This document shows positions 17,278 through 26,911 of a stretch of DNA of 34,618 nt, in pieces. The translations under genes and the position numbers were made by a program. Every line of letters starts with the position of its first letter. Position 1 is the stretch's first letter. The notes below the pieces were generated by a model. It searched no databases. It was given only the letters and a program-made list of their open reading frames with translations, and was not told the origin of the DNA. The DNA comes from Rhodobacter sp. (GTDB lineage: Bacteria > Pseudomonadota > Alphaproteobacteria > Rhodobacterales > Rhodobacteraceae), in assembly GCA_020250445.1 (NCBI GenBank), contig JADCEF010000056.1, forward strand, positions 1 to 34,618, in the 5' to 3' direction.

Positions 17278-18608
17278 CCGACCTTTACCAGTCACAGCGC
17301 GCCATGCGGAACATGCGCCGTGCCGCCATGCAGCGCGGCGTGATTGCCGTTCTGGACGTGGGCACATCGAAGATCGCCTGTCTGATCCTGCGTTTTGACG
17401 GGCCGGACCGCCTGCGCGAGGCGGATGGCGTGGGTCCGATGGCGGGCCAGTCGGGCTTTCGGGTGATCGGCGCGGCCACCACGCGGTCGCGCGGCGTGCG
17501 CTTTGGCGAAATCAGCGTGATGAACGAGACCGAACGCGCGATCCGCACCGCCGTGCAGGCCGCGCAGAAGATGGCGAATGTGCGGGTCGATCACGTGATT
17601 GTCTGTTTTTCGGGGGCAGAGCCGCGCAGCTACGGTCTGGCCGGAGAATGGGCGCTGCAGGATTCCGTCGTGACCGAACAGGACGTGGCGCGCGTTCTGT
17701 CCGCCTGTGAGGTTCCCGATATCGGGGACGGCCGCGAGGTGCTGCACGCGCAGCCGGTGAACTTTGCCCTCGATCACCGGTCCGGCCTGGGCGACCCGCG
17801 GGGGCAGATCGGCAACCGCCTGGCCTGCGACATGCACCTTCTGTCGGTCGAAGCTTCGGTCATCCGCAACCTGCTGTACTGCATCAAGCGCTGCGACCTG
17901 GAATTGGCCGGCATCGCCTCGTCGGCCTATGTCGCGGGGGTGTCCTCGCTGGTCGAGGACGAGCAGGAGCTGGGCGCGGCCTGCATCGACATGGGGGGCG
18001 GGTCCACGGGCCTGTCGATCTTCATCAAGAAGCACATGATCTATGCCGATGCGGTGCGCATGGGCGGTGACCATGTGACTTCGGACATTTCCAAGGGGCT
18101 GCAGGTGCCGGTCGCGGTGGCCGAACGCATCAAGACCCGGCACGGCGGCGTCCAGGCGACGGGCATGGATGACCGCGAGATGATCGAGACGGGCGGCGAG
18201 TCCGGCGATTGGGAAAAGGACCGCCGGTCCGTAAGCCGCACCGAACTGATCGGCATCATGCGCCCGCGCGTCGAGGAAATCCTGGAAGAGGTGCGCGTGC
18301 GGCTGGATGCGGCAGGCTTTGATTGCCTGCCAAGCCAGCAGATCGTGCTGACGGGCGGCGCAAGCCAGATTCCCGGGCTTGACGGCCTTGCCGCGCGCAT
18401 TCTGGGCCAGCGCGTCCGGCTGGGGCGCCCGTTGCGGGTGCAGGGGCTGCCCCAGGCAACGACGGGTCCTGCTTTTGCCGCTGCAGTCGGCCTGTCCCTG
18501 TTTGCGGCCCATCCGCAGGACGAATGGTGGGATTTTGACATTCCCAGCGAACGCATGCCCACACGGTCGCTGAAGCGTGCGATCCGCTGGTTCCGCGACA
18601 ACTGGTGA
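17274..18608 (+). CDS. ftsA: cell division protein FtsA
   Basis: FtsA is the actin-like ATPase that tethers FtsZ filaments to the membrane. The 444-residue protein has the phosphate-1 loop VLDVGTSKIA (26-35), the phosphate-2 loop CIDMGGGSTGLSIF, adenosine-site VLTGGASQIPGL, and the C-terminal amphipathic membrane-targeting helix RSLKRAIRWFRDNW. An acidic insertion with GGESGDWEKDRRS lies in the middle. It overlaps ftsQ by four bases, so translation is probably coupled. About 200 non-coding bases separate it from ftsZ. Confidence 0.97.
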   Translation: MTDLYQSQRAMRNMRRAAMQRGVIAVLDVGTSKIACLILRFDGPDRLREADGVGPMAGQSGFRVIGAATTRSRGVRFGEISVMNETERAIRTAVQAAQKMANVRVDHVIVCFSGAEPRSYGLAGEWALQDSVVTEQDVARVLSACEVPDIGDGREVLHAQPVNFALDHRSGLGDPRGQIGNRLACDMHLLSVEASVIRNLLYCIKRCDLELAGIASSAYVAGVSSLVEDEQELGAACIDMGGGSTGLSIFIKKHMIYADAVRMGGDHVTSDISKGLQVPVAVAERIKTRHGGVQATGMDDREMIETGGESGDWEKDRRSVSRTELIGIMRPRVEEILEEVRVRLDAAGFDCLPSQQIVLTGGASQIPGLDGLAARILGQRVRLGRPLRVQGLPQATTGPAFAAAVGLSLFAAHPQDEWWDFDIPSERMPTRSLKRAIRWFRDNW

Positions 18609-18691
18609 CGACAGGACCGGTGGCATCCGGGAAATGCCCCTGAAGACCCTGTATCTCTGCCCATATTTTATGGACAATACGCGTTTTTCTC

Positions 18692-18720
18692 GTGACCTCA
18701 CGCCCATCTGTGGGTAGAAT
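18692..18720 (+). promoter_or_regulatory. candidate sigma-70 promoter for ftsZ
   Basis: GTGACC (18692-18697) and TAGAAT (18715-18720) are spaced by exactly 17 bases and match 4/6 and 5/6 of the -35 and -10 consensus. They lie about 88 bases before the ftsZ ATG, in the only sizeable gap between ftsA and ftsZ. A small inverted repeat CCCA/TGGG overlaps the spacer. Confidence 0.45.
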
Positions 18721-18807
18721 CAGTCAATTTCGGGGATAACCCGTGACGGGCACTGGCAGAAGCGCCCGAAAGTCGTGACCGGGGCAACAGGAACAGGCGG
18801 ATTGGCA

Positions 18808-20427
18808 ATGCCACTGAACTTTGTGATGAATGCGGAAAGGGAAGAGCTGAAGCCCCGGATTACGGTCTTCGGCGTCGGCGGTGCGGGCGGGAATGCCATC
18901 AACAACATGATCGACAAGAACCTTGAAGGCGTCGAATTCGTCGTCGCCAACACGGATGCGCAGGCGCTGACGCAAAGCCGCGCCAATTCCACCATCCAGA
19001 TCGGTCTTCGCGTCACCGAAGGTCTGGGTGCGGGGGCACGACCGACCGTGGGGGCCGCAGCCGCCGAAGAATCCATCGAGCAGATCGTCGATCACCTGTC
19101 GGGGGCGCATATGTGCTTCATCACGGCTGGCATGGGTGGCGGCACCGGCACCGGCGCTGCGCCGATCATCGCGCAGGCAGCACGCGAATTGGGCGTGCTG
19201 ACCGTGGGCGTTGTGACCAAGCCCTTCCAGTTCGAGGGTGCCAAGCGGATGCGGCAGGCCGAAGAGGGCGTCGAGGCGCTGCAGAAGGTTGTCGATACGC
19301 TGATCATCATTCCAAATCAGAACCTGTTCCGTCTGGCAAATGAAAAAACCACCTTCACCGAAGCCTTCGCGATGGCCGACGATGTACTTTATCAGGGTGT
19401 CAAGGGCGTGACCGACCTGATGGTGCGCCCCGGCCTGATCAACCTTGATTTTGCCGATGTGCGCGCGGTGATGGACGAGATGGGCAAGGCGATGATGGGG
19501 ACCGGCGAGGCGCGCGGCGAAGACCGGGCCGTGCAGGCCGCCGAAAAGGCCATTGCCAACCCGCTGCTGGACGAGATCAGCCTGCATGGTGCCAAGGGCG
19601 TGCTGATCAACATCACGGGCGGCTATGACCTGACCCTGTTCGAGCTGGACGAGGCCGCGAACATCATCCGCGAAAAGGTCGATCCGGACGCGAACATCAT
19701 CGTCGGCTCGACCCTGGACACCAGCATGGAAGGGGCGATCCGCGTGTCGGTCGTGGCAACCGGCATCGACGTCGGTACGGCAGGCCGCGCCGATGCGCCT
19801 GTGCCGCGGCGGTCGATTGCCGCCCCGCTGCCCCCGGCGCAGCCCGTACAGCCGCCGGTCGCGGCAGCAAATGCTTCCGACCCGCGCCGGGAGCCGCTGA
19901 TGAGCCTGCGTCCGGATCAGCGCATGGCGCCGCCTGCAGACCCCGGGCCATCGCTGCTTGAAGCCGAAGGCGATGATCGGGCAGGGGAATACATCGACGA
20001 GGCCGCCGGGCAAAATGTGCCGCCGCCCGCCTACCGTCCGCAAGCGGCACAGGCGGTGCCGAAGGCCCGTCCATCTGCCCCGGCCGGACCCGAGAGTGAC
20101 CCGACCGCCTTTGTCGCCCCCCGCGCGCGCGGAATCGGACAGCCTTCGCCCGAGGCTCTTGCGCGTCTGCAGGCTGCGGCCAGCAGATCTTCCTTGCGTC
20201 CTGCTGCCGGTGCCGCGCCGCAGGCCCGTGCGGCGGCCGCACCGAAAGCTGCCGAGAAGCCGCGTTTCGGCATCGGATCGCTGATCAACCGCATGTCCGG
20301 CAATTCCGAAGCCGCCGCACCCGCCCGCCAGAAGCCGCCCGTCAGCGGATATGATGACGAGCCAGAGCCGGGTGCCGATGATGAGCGTATTGAAATCCCC
20401 GCCTTCCTGCGGCGCCAGGCGAACTGA
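18808..20427 (+). CDS. ftsZ: cell division protein FtsZ
   Basis: FtsZ is the tubulin-like GTPase that forms the Z-ring. The 539-residue product has glycine loops GVGGAGGNA (22-30), the tubulin signature [10 protein letters not shown] (110-119), the T7 synergy loop [11 protein letters not shown], and a C-terminal peptide [12 protein letters not shown] that binds FtsA and other partners. The core ends near residue 320. A long Ala/Pro-rich disordered linker of about 200 residues follows, as is usual in alphaproteobacteria. The ATG at 18808 (MPLNF) is preferred over one at 18775. A strong terminator follows. Confidence 0.97.
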   Translation: MPLNFVMNAEREELKPRITVFGVGGAGGNAINNMIDKNLEGVEFVVANTDAQALTQSRANSTIQIGLRVTEGLGAGARPTVGAAAAEESIEQIVDHLSGAHMCFITAGMGGGTGTGAAPIIAQAARELGVLTVGVVTKPFQFEGAKRMRQAEEGVEALQKVVDTLIIIPNQNLFRLANEKTTFTEAFAMADDVLYQGVKGVTDLMVRPGLINLDFADVRAVMDEMGKAMMGTGEARGEDRAVQAAEKAIANPLLDEISLHGAKGVLINITGGYDLTLFELDEAANIIREKVDPDANIIVGSTLDTSMEGAIRVSVVATGIDVGTAGRADAPVPRRSIAAPLPPAQPVQPPVAAANASDPRREPLMSLRPDQRMAPPADPGPSLLEAEGDDRAGEYIDEAAGQNVPPPAYRPQAAQAVPKARPSAPAGPESDPTAFVAPRARGIGQPSPEALARLQAAASRSSLRPAAGAAPQARAAAAPKAAEKPRFGIGSLINRMSGNSEAAAPARQKPPVSGYDDEPEPGADDERIEIPAFLRRQAN

Positions 20428-20450
20428 TCTGCGGTAACAAATCTGAAAGG

Positions 20451-20480
20451 AAGGTCCGGCTTGCCGGACCTTTTTTCTTT
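20451..20480 (+). terminator. intrinsic terminator after ftsZ
   Basis: AAGGTCCGGC-TT-GCCGGACCTT forms a perfect 10-bp stem with a two-base apex (20451-20472) and runs into TTTTTT (20471-20476). It lies 24 bases after the ftsZ stop and is the clearest rho-independent terminator in the window. Confidence 0.92.
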
Positions 20481-20488
20481 TAATAACA

Positions 20489-20498
20489 ATGGTATAAA
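20489..20498 (+). promoter_or_regulatory. candidate extended -10 promoter for lpxC
   Basis: TGG directly before TATAAA (20493-20498) fits the extended -10 pattern, just downstream of the ftsZ terminator in the most AT-rich stretch of the interval. The -35 region (near 20470) is poor. It would leave an lpxC leader of about 140 bases. Confidence 0.4.
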
Positions 20499-20641
20499 GG
20501 TGCGGTGGCGGAAAGCTGCCACGCGCGGCGGTGCATGTTACAGGCCGTCACAAAGAGTGAGTTGTGATTGACCGGACCCGCGCCTAGCTGACATCAGCGA
20601 AAAGGCGAAGGGTACGTCCCCGCATCGCTGAAGGGAATGAC

Positions 20642-21562
20642 GTGCAACATACGCTGAAATCTGCGGTTGTCTTTACCGGTATCGGGCTTCACTCGGGCGC
20701 TGCGGCGCGCATGGTGGTCAACCCGGCTTCGGCCGATTACGGCATCTGGTTCCGGCGGACCGACCTTGTCGGCATCGACCCGCTGGTTCCCGCCCGCTGG
20801 GATTGCGTGATCCCGTCACGGCTTTGCACGCTTCTGGGCAATGCGGCCGGGGCCACCGTTTCCACCGTCGAACATGTCCTGGCGGCGCTGGCGGGATGTG
20901 GCATCCACAATGCGCTGATCGAGATCGATGCCGGCGAAGTGCCGATTCTGGACGGCAGCGCCGAGCCGTTCGTCAAGGGGTTTCTGGCGCGCGGCCTGCG
21001 GGAACAGACCGCCCCGGTCCGTGCCGTGCGGATTGTGAAATCCGTCGAAGTGCGCGACGGCGATGCGGTGGCCAGGCTTGATCCGTCAGATATGATGGAG
21101 ATCGATTTCCGCATCGACTTTGCGGACGCCGCGATCGGGACCCAGGCCAAATCACTCAGCATGGCGAACGGGGCCTTCGTGCGCGAATTGTGCAACAGCC
21201 GGACCTTCTGCCGCCAGCAGGATGTGGTCGAGATGCGTGCGCGCGGCCTGGCCCTGGGCGGTACGCTGGACAATGCCGTGGTGATCGAAGGCGACCGGGT
21301 TCTGACCCCGGGCGGTCTGCGCCATGAAGATGAGCCGGTCCGCCACAAGATGCTGGATGCGATGGGGGATCTTTCGCTTGCGGGGGGGCCGATTCTGGGC
21401 CGTTACACCGGCATCCGTGCGGGACATGCGCTGACCAACCGTCTGTTGCGGGCGCTGTTTGCGCGCCCCGAGGCATTCCGGATGATGGAGTGCGGTGCCC
21501 AGGCCGGACGGAAACTTCCGGGGGCGGGCGTAGCTTCGCTTGATCTGCCGACCCGCGCCTGA
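20642..21562 (+). CDS. lpxC: UDP-3-O-acyl-N-acetylglucosamine deacetylase
   Basis: LpxC is the zinc deacetylase that commits UDP-GlcNAc to lipid A synthesis in the cytoplasm. The 306-residue protein has STVEHVLAALAG with zinc ligand H78, PILDGSAEPF (101-110), HKMLDAMGD with ligands H235 and D239, and GHALTN with the catalytic H262. The start is GTG at 20642, with AAGGGAA about 5 bases upstream. An ATG at 20637 is out of frame. The pairing of ftsZ and lpxC is conserved across proteobacteria. Confidence 0.96.
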   Translation: MQHTLKSAVVFTGIGLHSGAAARMVVNPASADYGIWFRRTDLVGIDPLVPARWDCVIPSRLCTLLGNAAGATVSTVEHVLAALAGCGIHNALIEIDAGEVPILDGSAEPFVKGFLARGLREQTAPVRAVRIVKSVEVRDGDAVARLDPSDMMEIDFRIDFADAAIGTQAKSLSMANGAFVRELCNSRTFCRQQDVVEMRARGLALGGTLDNAVVIEGDRVLTPGGLRHEDEPVRHKMLDAMGDLSLAGGPILGRYTGIRAGHALTNRLLRALFARPEAFRMMECGAQAGRKLPGAGVASLDLPTRA

Positions 21563-21693
21563 ACCGCCAGCCATGGCTGCAACACGGCGGCAGATGGCAT
21601 TTTGCGCACCCCAAACAACTGTGCTAGGACGCTGGAAAGAATGCCGGGACGCAGGCCGTTTCGGTCAAAACGGATCGTTTGAGGTGAGCGCAG

Positions 21694-22542
21694 ATGACAG
21701 GCGGTACTTCCGGGGCGCGCTGGATCGGTGCGGTTCTGCTGGCCGGTTCGCTTTCCGCCTGCGCTGGTGGCCTTGGTGGCAACAGGGAACCGCCGCTGGA
21801 GAATTTCACCCCCGAGGAAATCTACAAGCGTGGCGAGTTCGAGCTTGAGAACGACCGCAGGCCCGACCAGGCCATCCGGTATTTTTCAGAAGTCGAGCGG
21901 CTTTATCCCTATTCGGAATGGGCCAAGCGCGCCCTGATCATGCAGGCCTTCGCCCATCACAAGGCCGGAGCCTATGAAGAGGCGCGCGCAGCCGCGCAGC
22001 GCTATCTGGACAGCTATCCATCCGATGAGGATGCGCCTTACGCCCAGTATCTGCTGGCCCTGTCCTATTACGACCAGATCGACGAGGTCGGACGCGATCA
22101 GGGACTGACCTTTCAGGCGCTGCAGGGCATGCGCGAGGTGATCGAGCTTTATCCCGACAGCGACTATGCGCGCTCGGCAATGCTCAAGTTCGATCTGGCC
22201 TATGATCACCTTGCCGGCAAGGAGATGGAGATCGGCCGCTATTACCTGAAGGGGCAGCATTACGCGGCGGCGATCAACCGGTTCCGCGTCGTGGTGGAGC
22301 AGTATCAGACCACGACCCATACGCCCGAAGCCCTGATGCGGCTGGTGGAAAGCTATCTTGCGCTGGGTCTGACGGACGAGGCACAGACGGCTGGCGCCAT
22401 TCTTGGCTACAACTTCCGGTCCAGCCCGTTCTACGACGATGCCTATCTGCTTCTGACGGGCAAGGGCCTCAGTCCGCAGGCGCAGGGCAACAGTTGGCTC
22501 AATTCCGTCTACCGCCAGGTTATCCGCGGCGAGTGGCTTTAG
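21694..22542 (+). CDS. bamD: outer membrane assembly lipoprotein BamD
   Basis: BamD is the essential lipoprotein of the BAM complex that folds beta-barrel proteins into the outer membrane. The 282-residue precursor has a lipoprotein signal peptide with lipobox LSAC (acylated Cys23). Tandem TPR-like helices follow: YKRGEFELEN, YFSEVERLYPYSEWAKRA, AAQRYLDSYPSDEDAPYAQY, and AAINRFRVVVEQYQTTTHTPEA. The length and motif order are those of the ComL/YfiO family. The ATG at 21694 follows a GAGGTGAGC ribosome-binding site. recN follows 18 bases later. Confidence 0.95.
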   Translation: MTGGTSGARWIGAVLLAGSLSACAGGLGGNREPPLENFTPEEIYKRGEFELENDRRPDQAIRYFSEVERLYPYSEWAKRALIMQAFAHHKAGAYEEARAAAQRYLDSYPSDEDAPYAQYLLALSYYDQIDEVGRDQGLTFQALQGMREVIELYPDSDYARSAMLKFDLAYDHLAGKEMEIGRYYLKGQHYAAAINRFRVVVEQYQTTTHTPEALMRLVESYLALGLTDEAQTAGAILGYNFRSSPFYDDAYLLLTGKGLSPQAQGNSWLNSVYRQVIRGEWL

Positions 22543-22560
22543 CGCGGCGGGGCGCAGGGA

Positions 22561-24204
22561 ATGCTCCGCGGGCTTCATATCCGCGACATGCTGATCATCG
22601 ACCGGCTGGACCTTGGGTTCGAGCCGGGGCTGAATGTGCTGACCGGCGAGACCGGGGCGGGCAAATCGATTCTGCTGGATGCGCTGGGCTTCGTGCTGGG
22701 CTGGCGGGGCCGGGCCGAGTTGGTGCGCGCAGGTGCGGCGCAGGGCGAAGTGACCGCCGTCTTCGATCTTTGGCCCGGTCATCCGGCGCGGGCTGTGCTG
22801 GATGATGCCGGGATCCAGGCGCAGGATGAGCTGATCCTGCGCCGGATCAACATGGCCGATGGCCGCAAGACCGCCTTCATCAACGACCGGCGCACCACGG
22901 CAGAGGTCCTGCGCGCCCTGTCCGATACGCTGGTGGAACTGCACGGCCAGCAGGATGACCGGGGTCTTTTGAACCCGCGCGGGCACCGCCAGCTTCTGGA
23001 CAGCTACGCTGGACTGGATCTTGTGCCGCTGCGCGCCGCCTGGGCGGCAGCGGGGCAGGCGCGGCGGCGGCTGGCCGAGGCCGAGGCGGCGATCGCGGCA
23101 GTGCGCGCCGAGGAGGATTACCTGCGCCACGCCGTGGCCGAGTTGGACAGGCTGGATCCGCAACCGGGCGAGGAAGCCACCCTGGATGCGCGCCGCCGCC
23201 TGATGCAGGGGGCGGAGAAAATCCGCCAGGATATCACGCGCGCCCATGCCGCGCTGTCAGACGAAGGTGCCGAACGGCTGATGATCGATGCGCAGCGCTG
23301 GCTGGATGCGGCGGCCGGCCGCGCGGGCGGCGTACTGGACGGGCCGCTGGCGGCGCTTGGCCGGGCCCTGACCGAACTGGGCGAGGCACAGGCTGGCGTC
23401 GAACGCGCGCTGCGCGGGCTGGATTTCAACCCGGCCGATCTGGAGACGGTGGAAGAGCGGCTGTTCGCAATCCGCGCGCTTGCGCGCAAGCATGGCGTGC
23501 TTGCCGATGATCTTGGCGAGTTCGCCGACAGGCTGCGCGCGCGGCTGGCCGCCCTGGACGGGGGGGCCAGGAACCTGGCGGTGATGGGTCGCGCCGTGGC
23601 CGAGGCCGAGGCAAGCTATGCCGCCGCAGCCGCCGCAGCAACCGCCGCCCGCCGCAAGGCGGCAGGGCGGCTGGATGCGGCCATGGCGGGCGAGCTTGCG
23701 CCCCTGAAGATGGAGCGCGCCGTCTTTGCCACAGAGGTAACGGCAGGCGAGGCGGGGCCAGAGGGGCAGGATCAGGTGACCTTCACCGTCGCGACCAATC
23801 CGGGGGCGCCTGCCGGGCCGCTCAACCGCATCGCCTCGGGGGGGGAACTGTCGCGCTTCATGCTGGCACTGAAGGTGTGCCTCACGCGCGGCAGTGCCGG
23901 GCTGACACTGATTTTCGACGAGATCGACCGGGGTGTGGGCGGTGCCACCGCCGATGCCGTGGGGCGCAGATTGCAGGCGCTGGCCAGCGGCGCGCAGGTG
24001 CTGGTCGTGACCCATTCCCCCCAGGTAGCCGCACGGGGCGCGCATCACTGGCGGGTGGAAAAGCGGGTGGCGGATGGCATGACCACGTCCATCGTCACGC
24101 CGCTTGGCCCGGCGGACCGGGTGAACGAGATCGCCCGCATGCTGGCGGGCGATACGGTGACAGAAGCCGCGCGTCAGGCGGCACGGGCGCTGCTGGGCGG
24201 CTGA
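22561..24204 (+). CDS. recN: DNA repair protein RecN
   Basis: RecN is an SMC-like ATPase acting early in double-strand break repair. The 547-residue protein has Walker A GETGAGKS at 29-36, a conserved LVELHGQQDDRGLLNPRGHRQLLD block, two coiled-coil arms (about 155-220 and 320-385), the signature SGGELSRFMLALK, Walker B LIFDEIDRGVGG and the switch THSPQVAARG. It is typical in length for the family. It lies close behind bamD and may be co-transcribed. Its stop abuts the stop of the convergent next gene with no spacer. Confidence 0.96.
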   Translation: MLRGLHIRDMLIIDRLDLGFEPGLNVLTGETGAGKSILLDALGFVLGWRGRAELVRAGAAQGEVTAVFDLWPGHPARAVLDDAGIQAQDELILRRINMADGRKTAFINDRRTTAEVLRALSDTLVELHGQQDDRGLLNPRGHRQLLDSYAGLDLVPLRAAWAAAGQARRRLAEAEAAIAAVRAEEDYLRHAVAELDRLDPQPGEEATLDARRRLMQGAEKIRQDITRAHAALSDEGAERLMIDAQRWLDAAAGRAGGVLDGPLAALGRALTELGEAQAGVERALRGLDFNPADLETVEERLFAIRALARKHGVLADDLGEFADRLRARLAALDGGARNLAVMGRAVAEAEASYAAAAAAATAARRKAAGRLDAAMAGELAPLKMERAVFATEVTAGEAGPEGQDQVTFTVATNPGAPAGPLNRIASGGELSRFMLALKVCLTRGSAGLTLIFDEIDRGVGGATADAVGRRLQALASGAQVLVVTHSPQVAARGAHHWRVEKRVADGMTTSIVTPLGPADRVNEIARMLAGDTVTEAARQAARALLGG

Positions 24205-24594
24205 TCAGCCCGACAGGGCCACGAAGTGCAGCGTGGCTGCCTGCCAGCCTTCGGCGCGCGCCAGCAGGACGGCGCTGAGCACTGCCCCGACATGCCCTGC
24301 ATCGCGGCCTTCGGCATCCACAATACCGCTGAGCACGAAGTGCTGCGTCAGCACGGCCGCGCCGGGGCCAAGCGGGCGCAGCCGCCCCTTGCCGGTCACA
24401 AGCCGCGACCGGATAAAGGCCCCGTCAAGTTCAGCCTGCAGGATTTCCTGAATGCGCGGACGCCCTTCGCACCACAGGCCGGTGATGGTCAGCATATCGG
24501 CATCCTCAGTACAAAGCGCCGCAAGGGCTGCGGCATCGCGCCCGCCCCAGGCCCGCACGAAGCTGCGCGAAAAGCCGTCAGGGGAATTCAGCAT
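24205..24594 (-). CDS. NTF2-like (SgcJ/EcaC or SnoaL-type) protein
   Basis: The 129-residue protein has the NTF2-like pattern: an N-terminal helix pair FSRSFVRAWGGRDAAALAALCTEDADMLTITG, then GRPRIQEILQAELDGAF and antiparallel strands ending GWQAATLHFVAL. Such cone-shaped folds serve as small hydrolases, isomerases or binding proteins, so the function is open. It starts at the ATG at 24594. It converges on recN with adjacent stop codons, leaving no room for a separate terminator. Confidence 0.8.
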   Translation of the reverse strand: MLNSPDGFSRSFVRAWGGRDAAALAALCTEDADMLTITGLWCEGRPRIQEILQAELDGAFIRSRLVTGKGRLRPLGPGAAVLTQHFVLSGIVDAEGRDAGHVGAVLSAVLLARAEGWQAATLHFVALSG

Positions 24595-24652
24595 CGGTGC
24601 GGCCCCTGGCCGTTGAAGGACCTGTGTGACGGGTCAAGACCGGCGGAGCGGA

Positions 24653-24994
24653 TCAAAGCTGTTCGACCGTCACTTTTTCAGGATAAAAGGCCAGATGGCC
24701 CGCAATGGCTTCCATCCCGGCCTTTGGGGCCTCATAGGACCAGGCGGCATCGCGGATGGTTCCGGATTCCGTGACGATCGAATAATAGCTTGCCTTGCCC
24801 TTCCACGCGCAGGTCGAGGTGGTTGGGCTGGCATCCATCATCGCCATCGCCAGATCGGCGCGCGGAAAGTAGATCACCGGCGGGCGCGAGCCTTCGGTCA
24901 GTTCCAGGGCATTGCGGCTTTCGCCCAGAACGGCCCCGCCTGCGCGGACGGTCCAGGTCCGTGCGGACTTGCGGATGCGGATGTGATCGGCCAT
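24653..24994 (-). CDS. DUF427 domain protein
   Basis: This is a 113-residue single-domain protein with the family motifs [39 protein letters not shown] and [12 protein letters not shown]427 proteins are small cytoplasmic beta-rich proteins without an established activity. It starts at the ATG at 24994. It is probably on its own transcript or part of the minus-strand run with the downstream NTF2-like gene, 58 bases away. Confidence 0.9.
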   Translation of the reverse strand: MADHIRIRKSARTWTVRAGGAVLGESRNALELTEGSRPPVIYFPRADLAMAMMDASPTTSTCAWKGKASYYSIVTESGTIRDAAWSYEAPKAGMEAIAGHLAFYPEKVTVEQL

Positions 24995-25048
24995 GGGGGG
25001 TGTCCTTTTCCTGCTGCGCGGCCAGACTGCCCCGCGCCCGGGGGGATG

Positions 25049-26851
25049 TCAAAGCGCTGCTGCCGCCTGTTCCAGCCAGGCGCGGGCCCCCGCCGACAGG
25101 CGCGGCGACAGTTTGGCCAGCGTTTCGGCGTGATAGGCGTTCAGCCACGTCCGCTCGCCCGGAGACAGCATGGCCACATCGATCAGCCGCCGGTCGATGG
25201 GGGCGAAGGTCAGCGTTTCAAAGCAGTACTGCCTGCGGTCATCGCCGCCGGGCAGGGCAGGGGCCGCCTGCACCACGATCAGGTTTTCAATGCGGATGCC
25301 GAACTGTCCTTCGCGGTAGTACCCCGGTTCATTCGACAGGATCATGCCGGGTTCCAGCGGCACCTCGGACATGCGGCTGATCCTTTGCGGCCCCTCATGC
25401 ACCGAAAGAAAGGCCCCCACCCCATGCCCCGTGCCGTGGTCGTAATCCTGCCCGGCCAGCCACAGCGCGGCGCGGGCCAGCGGATCAAGGTCGCGCCCGG
25501 CAAGGCCCTTGGGAAAGCGGGCGCGGGAAATGGCGATCATGCCCTGCAGCACACGGGTAAAGGCGATGCGGGCCTGATCCCCCGGGTCCCCAAGGGCGAT
25601 GGTGCGGGTGATGTCGGTGGTGCCATCCACATATTGCCCGCCGCTGTCCACCAGCAGCAATTCGTCCCTGCCCAGGCGGCGGTTGGTGCCTTCGGTCACG
25701 CGGTAATGGATGACCGCGCCATGCGGTCCGGCCCCGCAGATGGTGTCAAAACTGATGTCATGCAGCGCATTGGTGGCGCGCCGGAACCCTTCCAGCGCGC
25801 AGACCACGTCAATTTCGGTCAGCGTGCCCTTCGGGGCCTCGGTGTCCAGCCAGCACAGGAATTCCACCATCGCCGCCCCGTCGCGAAGGTGCGCCTCGCG
25901 CGTGGCGGCAATCTCGGCCTCGGTCTTGCAGGCTTTCGGCAGACGGCAGGGGTCATCGCCCCAGGCAATGGCGATACCGGCCGCCTCCAGCCGCTGGCGC
26001 AGGGCAACGGGGGCAAAGCTGCGGTCCAGCCGGACGGGGCCGGTCAGGGCATCCAGTGCGGCAGGAAAGGCATCGGGCGGCGCAAGGGCCACCTCGGGGC
26101 CAAGATGCGCCCGTGTCGCGGCATCGAATTTTGCCGGGTCCGCAAACAGGCTGACGCGGGCATCGTCGTGCAGGATGCCGTACCCGTGCAGCACCGGGTT
26201 GCGCGGCACATCCGCGCCGCGGATGTTCAAAAGCCAGCACAGGCTGTCGGGCAGGGTAAGCACTGCCGCGCGCTGGCCTTCGGCCCGCAACACTGCGGCA
26301 AGGCGGGCACGTTTGGCGGCACCGCTTTCCCCCGCAAGGGCGACCGGATGGGCAAAGGCGCGCCCCTGCGGCGGGCCGGGCTGATCCTGCCAGATCGCAT
26401 CAACCGGGTTCCCGTCGACGGGCAAAAGGGTGATGCCGCTTCCGGCGGTTTCCTTCAGACGGGCGATTTCATCTTCGCTGTGCAGCCAGGGATCAAAGCC
26501 GATGGTGCCCCGGTCCAGATGGCCCGCAATCCAGTCCCCCGGCCTGGTTTCCGGCCAGTTCACCGGGGTGAAATGTGTTAGATCGACCTGTGACTTGACC
26601 TGCGTACGATAGCGCCCGTCGATGAACACCCCCGCCACATCCGGCAAGACGACGCAGAACCCCGCCGAGCCGGTAAATCCGGTCAGCCATTGCAGGCGTT
26701 CGTCGCGCGGGGCCACGTATTCGCCCTGATACGCATCAGCGCGGGGAATGAGAAAGCCGTCCAGCCCCCGGCGGGCCAGCTCGGCGCGCAACATCGCCAG
26801 CCGCGCCGCTCCGGCGGCGGGGTTGGAGGTGGTCTCGAAGGTCTGGAACAT
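25049..26851 (-). CDS. Xaa-Pro aminopeptidase (M24B family, three-domain type)
   Basis: This 600-residue metallopeptidase removes N-terminal residues preceding proline. Two creatinase-like N-terminal domains (about 1-310, with FLIPRADAYQGEYV and LTGFTGSAGFCVVL) precede the pita-bread catalytic domain. Metal-ligand motifs are visible in order: LLLVDSGGQYVDGTTDITRT (Asp pair), GTGHGVGAFLSVHEGP (His), ILSNEPGYYREGQFGIRIENL (two Glu). The length matches the larger aminopeptidase P group rather than the E. coli PepP type. It starts at the ATG at 26851 and lies 60 bases from cobT on the same strand. Confidence 0.94.
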   Translation of the reverse strand: MFQTFETTSNPAAGAARLAMLRAELARRGLDGFLIPRADAYQGEYVAPRDERLQWLTGFTGSAGFCVVLPDVAGVFIDGRYRTQVKSQVDLTHFTPVNWPETRPGDWIAGHLDRGTIGFDPWLHSEDEIARLKETAGSGITLLPVDGNPVDAIWQDQPGPPQGRAFAHPVALAGESGAAKRARLAAVLRAEGQRAAVLTLPDSLCWLLNIRGADVPRNPVLHGYGILHDDARVSLFADPAKFDAATRAHLGPEVALAPPDAFPAALDALTGPVRLDRSFAPVALRQRLEAAGIAIAWGDDPCRLPKACKTEAEIAATREAHLRDGAAMVEFLCWLDTEAPKGTLTEIDVVCALEGFRRATNALHDISFDTICGAGPHGAVIHYRVTEGTNRRLGRDELLLVDSGGQYVDGTTDITRTIALGDPGDQARIAFTRVLQGMIAISRARFPKGLAGRDLDPLARAALWLAGQDYDHGTGHGVGAFLSVHEGPQRISRMSEVPLEPGMILSNEPGYYREGQFGIRIENLIVVQAAPALPGGDDRRQYCFETLTFAPIDRRLIDVAMLSPGERTWLNAYHAETLAKLSPRLSAGARAWLEQAAAAL

Positions 26852-26911
26852 GCCTGCCGCCCCGTTTCGAAAGGTATCGCGATGTCTGTCCCCGGGGGTC
26901 GTCCCCCACCG

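Noticed and set aside
24626-26581. 651-codon plus-strand frame antisense to aminopeptidase P
   Set aside because: The minus strand shows all M24 metal-ligand motifs; the plus frame has none.
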